From: Alphaproteobacteria bacterium
Lineage (GTDB): Bacteria > Pseudomonadota > Alphaproteobacteria > MED-G09
Length of the DNA stretch: 23,973 nt
Assembly: GCA_018658685.1 (NCBI GenBank)
Contig: JABHUT010000088.1
Span: forward strand, 1 to 23,973
Direction: 5' to 3'
The notes below the pieces were generated by a model. It was not told the DNA's origin. It did not search any database and saw nothing but the letters and a program-made list of their open reading frames with translations. Made by a program: the position numbers and the translations under genes. This document shows, piece after piece, positions 22,639 through 23,973 of this stretch (positions are counted from its first letter, which is position 1; each line of letters starts with the position of its first letter).

Positions 22639-23262
22639 CTATCCCTTTGTTAATTGCATAAACCTTTGCCTCAAATCAGTATCATTTGAGAATGAACCAG
22701 AAAATTTAGTAGTTACTGTAGATACATTTGGCTTATTAATTCCTCTTGTAGTCATACATTGGTGTTTAGCATCAATCATTATTGCTGTTCCATAAGGATC
22801 AAGAGTATCATCTATAGTGTTCAAAATTTGCATCGTCATAGTTTCTTGAGTCTGTAATCGTTTAGCAAAAATTTCAATAACCCTAGCAAGTTTGGATATT
22901 CCCACGACTTTATTTTTTGGGAGGTATGCTACGTGAGCCTTACCCAGAATAGGAACCATATGATGCTCGCAATGTGTTTCAATATTTATATCGCGAAGAA
23001 AAACAATATCATCATAACCTTTCACATCTTCAAAAGTTTTGCCTAAAACCTTAACAGGATCTTGAGCATATCCAGCAAAAAATTCCTCATATGCCTTTAC
23101 AACTCTTTTTGGTGTTTCGATTAATCCTTCACGTTCGGGATCGTCACCAGCCCAAGAAATGAGTGTTCTTACAGCGTCCATAGCCTCTTCTCTAGAAGGT
23201 TTTTTTAATTCTTCGTCATTTGATTCAGTATGAATAGCTCTATCTAAAACTTTTACATCCAT
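22639..23262 (-). CDS. folE: GTP cyclohydrolase I
   Basis: FolE converts GTP to dihydroneopterin triphosphate, the entry to folate (and pterin or preQ) synthesis. The 207-residue protein has the zinc ligands in THCEHHMVPI and in KHQCMTTRGI, and GISKLARVIEIFAKRLQTQE in the core. A GGAG ribosome-binding site lies upstream of the ATG at 23262; a second ATG one codon-frame off (GATG) is less likely. It leads hisI with a 2-bp gap. The 132-bp gap to cysS holds AT-rich sequence in which I see no riboswitch. Confidence 0.97.
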   Translation of the reverse strand: MDVKVLDRAIHTESNDEELKKPSREEAMDAVRTLISWAGDDPEREGLIETPKRVVKAYEEFFAGYAQDPVKVLGKTFEDVKGYDDIVFLRDINIETHCEHHMVPILGKAHVAYLPKNKVVGISKLARVIEIFAKRLQTQETMTMQILNTIDDTLDPYGTAIMIDAKHQCMTTRGINKPNVSTVTTKFSGSFSNDTDLRQRFMQLTKG

Positions 23263-23394
23263 CAGTAATCTCCTAAATTAATAATTTAGCTTTACCTTTG
23301 TGAAGCGAATAGGGCAATATTTTTTTTGATTTTATTTAGTAATTTATTAAAATTTTGTATTAAATTATTATGATTTAATGATATTTAGATTGTT

Positions 23395-23973
23395 ATGGAA
23401 TTTAAACTATATAATTCATATACTAGAAAAAAAGAAATTTTTACCCCAATTAACGCTAATAAGGTAACTATGTATGCTTGTGGGCCTACTGTTTATGGAC
23501 CAGGTCATATAGGTAATGGAAGATCTGCTATAGTCTTTGATTGTTTAACAAGAGTTCTAAGGTTTAAATTCGACAATCTAGTCTACGCAAGAAATATAAC
23601 TGATATTGATGATAAGATTATAAATGTATCAAAGGAAGAAAAAGTAGAGCCTTCTGCTATTGCCGAGAAATTTACAAAACAATATCATGAAGACTTTAAA
23701 GGGCTTTATGTTTTGCCTCCCGATATTGAACCTTTTGCTACGGATCATTTAGAGCAAATGATTAAATTTATAGATACTTTATTAGAAAATAATAGTGCTT
23801 ATTTGTCAGAATCACATGTTCTTTTTGATGTTAAAAAATTTTTAGATTATGGAAATCTTTCAGGAAGAAAAGTAGAAGAAATGAAGCCTGGTGCAAGAAT
23901 TGAAGTTGCCTCCTATAAGAAAAATCCTTCAGACTTTGTTTTGTGGAAGCCATCACCTGAAAATGAAATTGGA
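23395..23973 (+). CDS. cysS: Cysteine--tRNA ligase (partial, 3' end beyond window)
   Basis: The first 193 residues of CysRS, running off the right edge. The zinc-binding Cys C29 lies in YACGPTVYG, followed by the class I HIGH-type signature HIGN at 38-41 (GPGHIGNGRSAIVFD) and the family stretch VYARNITDIDDKI. GPTVYGPGHIGNGR deviates slightly from the common GPTVYDxAHIGNAR but keeps the functional positions. The next expected motif (KMSKS) lies outside the window. No Shine-Dalgarno sequence is seen before the ATG. It is divergent from folE. Confidence 0.96.
   Translation, partial: MEFKLYNSYTRKKEIFTPINANKVTMYACGPTVYGPGHIGNGRSAIVFDCLTRVLRFKFDNLVYARNITDIDDKIINVSKEEKVEPSAIAEKFTKQYHEDFKGLYVLPPDIEPFATDHLEQMIKFIDTLLENNSAYLSESHVLFDVKKFLDYGNLSGRKVEEMKPGARIEVASYKKNPSDFVLWKPSPENEIG

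Noticed and set aside
23263..23394. Riboswitch in the folE/cysS gap
   Set aside because: The region is almost only A and T, with no conserved pairing or aptamer motif that I can recognise.
1..23973. Mobile elements, CRISPR arrays, phage or defence genes
   Set aside because: No transposase, integrase, regularly spaced repeat or defence-like domain was seen; gene content is core metabolism and information processing.

Overview
The window reads as a chromosomal stretch of an AT-rich, compact-genome alphaproteobacterium, probably a streamlined marine-type lineage. The lineage call rests on gene order and protein type: recA-alaS followed by a convergent NADP isocitrate dehydrogenase of the eukaryote-like class; rpsD convergent with a grxD-bolA-purL-purQ-purS-purC cluster; a DksA that has lost three of its four zinc cysteines; an NDUFS6-like CHCC zinc-finger protein; and a DUF3126-type protein beside cysE. 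Genus cannot be fixed from this window. I see no mobile element, integrase, phage gene, CRISPR array, toxin-antitoxin pair or defence gene. No stretch of 300 bases lacks a gene; the longest gaps are about 130-170 bp and are described individually.

Layout. (1) 1-594, minus: 5' part of a MoxR-type AAA+ ATPase, cut by the window edge. (2) 739-5090, plus: dksA, recA, alaS. (3) 5087-6307, minus: icd, overlapping the end of alaS by 4 bp. (4) 6448-7957, plus: trmJ and rpsD. (5) 13179 down to 7959, minus: a seven-gene run of CinA/MoaB-domain protein, purC, purS, purQ, purL, BolA-family protein and grxD, making purine-pathway enzymes together with an Fe-S trafficking pair. (6) 13296-15504, plus: map, purB and tRNA-Leu(UAA). 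(7) 16495 down to 15514, minus: a short-chain dehydrogenase and the small zinc-finger protein. (8) 16649-21767, plus: a tight run of cysE, a duplicated DUF3126 protein, a gamma-carbonic-anhydrase-like protein, an enoyl-CoA hydratase, a DsbA-like HCCA isomerase and a two-subunit sodium:solute symporter. (9) 21840-22163, plus: a DUF4389 membrane protein. (10) 23262 down to 22160, minus: folE and hisI. (11) 23395 to the edge, plus: start of cysS.

How the genes fit together. Most are housekeeping: SOS repair (recA), stringent response (dksA), translation (alaS, rpsD, trmJ, cysS, map, tRNA-Leu), purine synthesis (purC, S, Q, L, B), histidine and folate synthesis (hisI, folE), the TCA cycle (icd) and cysteine synthesis (cysE). 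The CinA-to-grxD run and the cysE-to-symporter run have gaps of 0-23 bp or short overlaps, consistent with operons.

The most interesting signals are regulatory rather than new proteins. They are a repeated ATAAGAAC motif with a perfect dyad upstream of recA; a 13-bp stem-loop that reaches the alaS start codon; a map gene whose conserved N-terminus extends upstream of its first ATG with only ATT/ATA available as start; a promoter that would give a leaderless mRNA for the purine run; and a nested tandem/inverted repeat upstream of cysE. I found no convincing undescribed multi-gene system.
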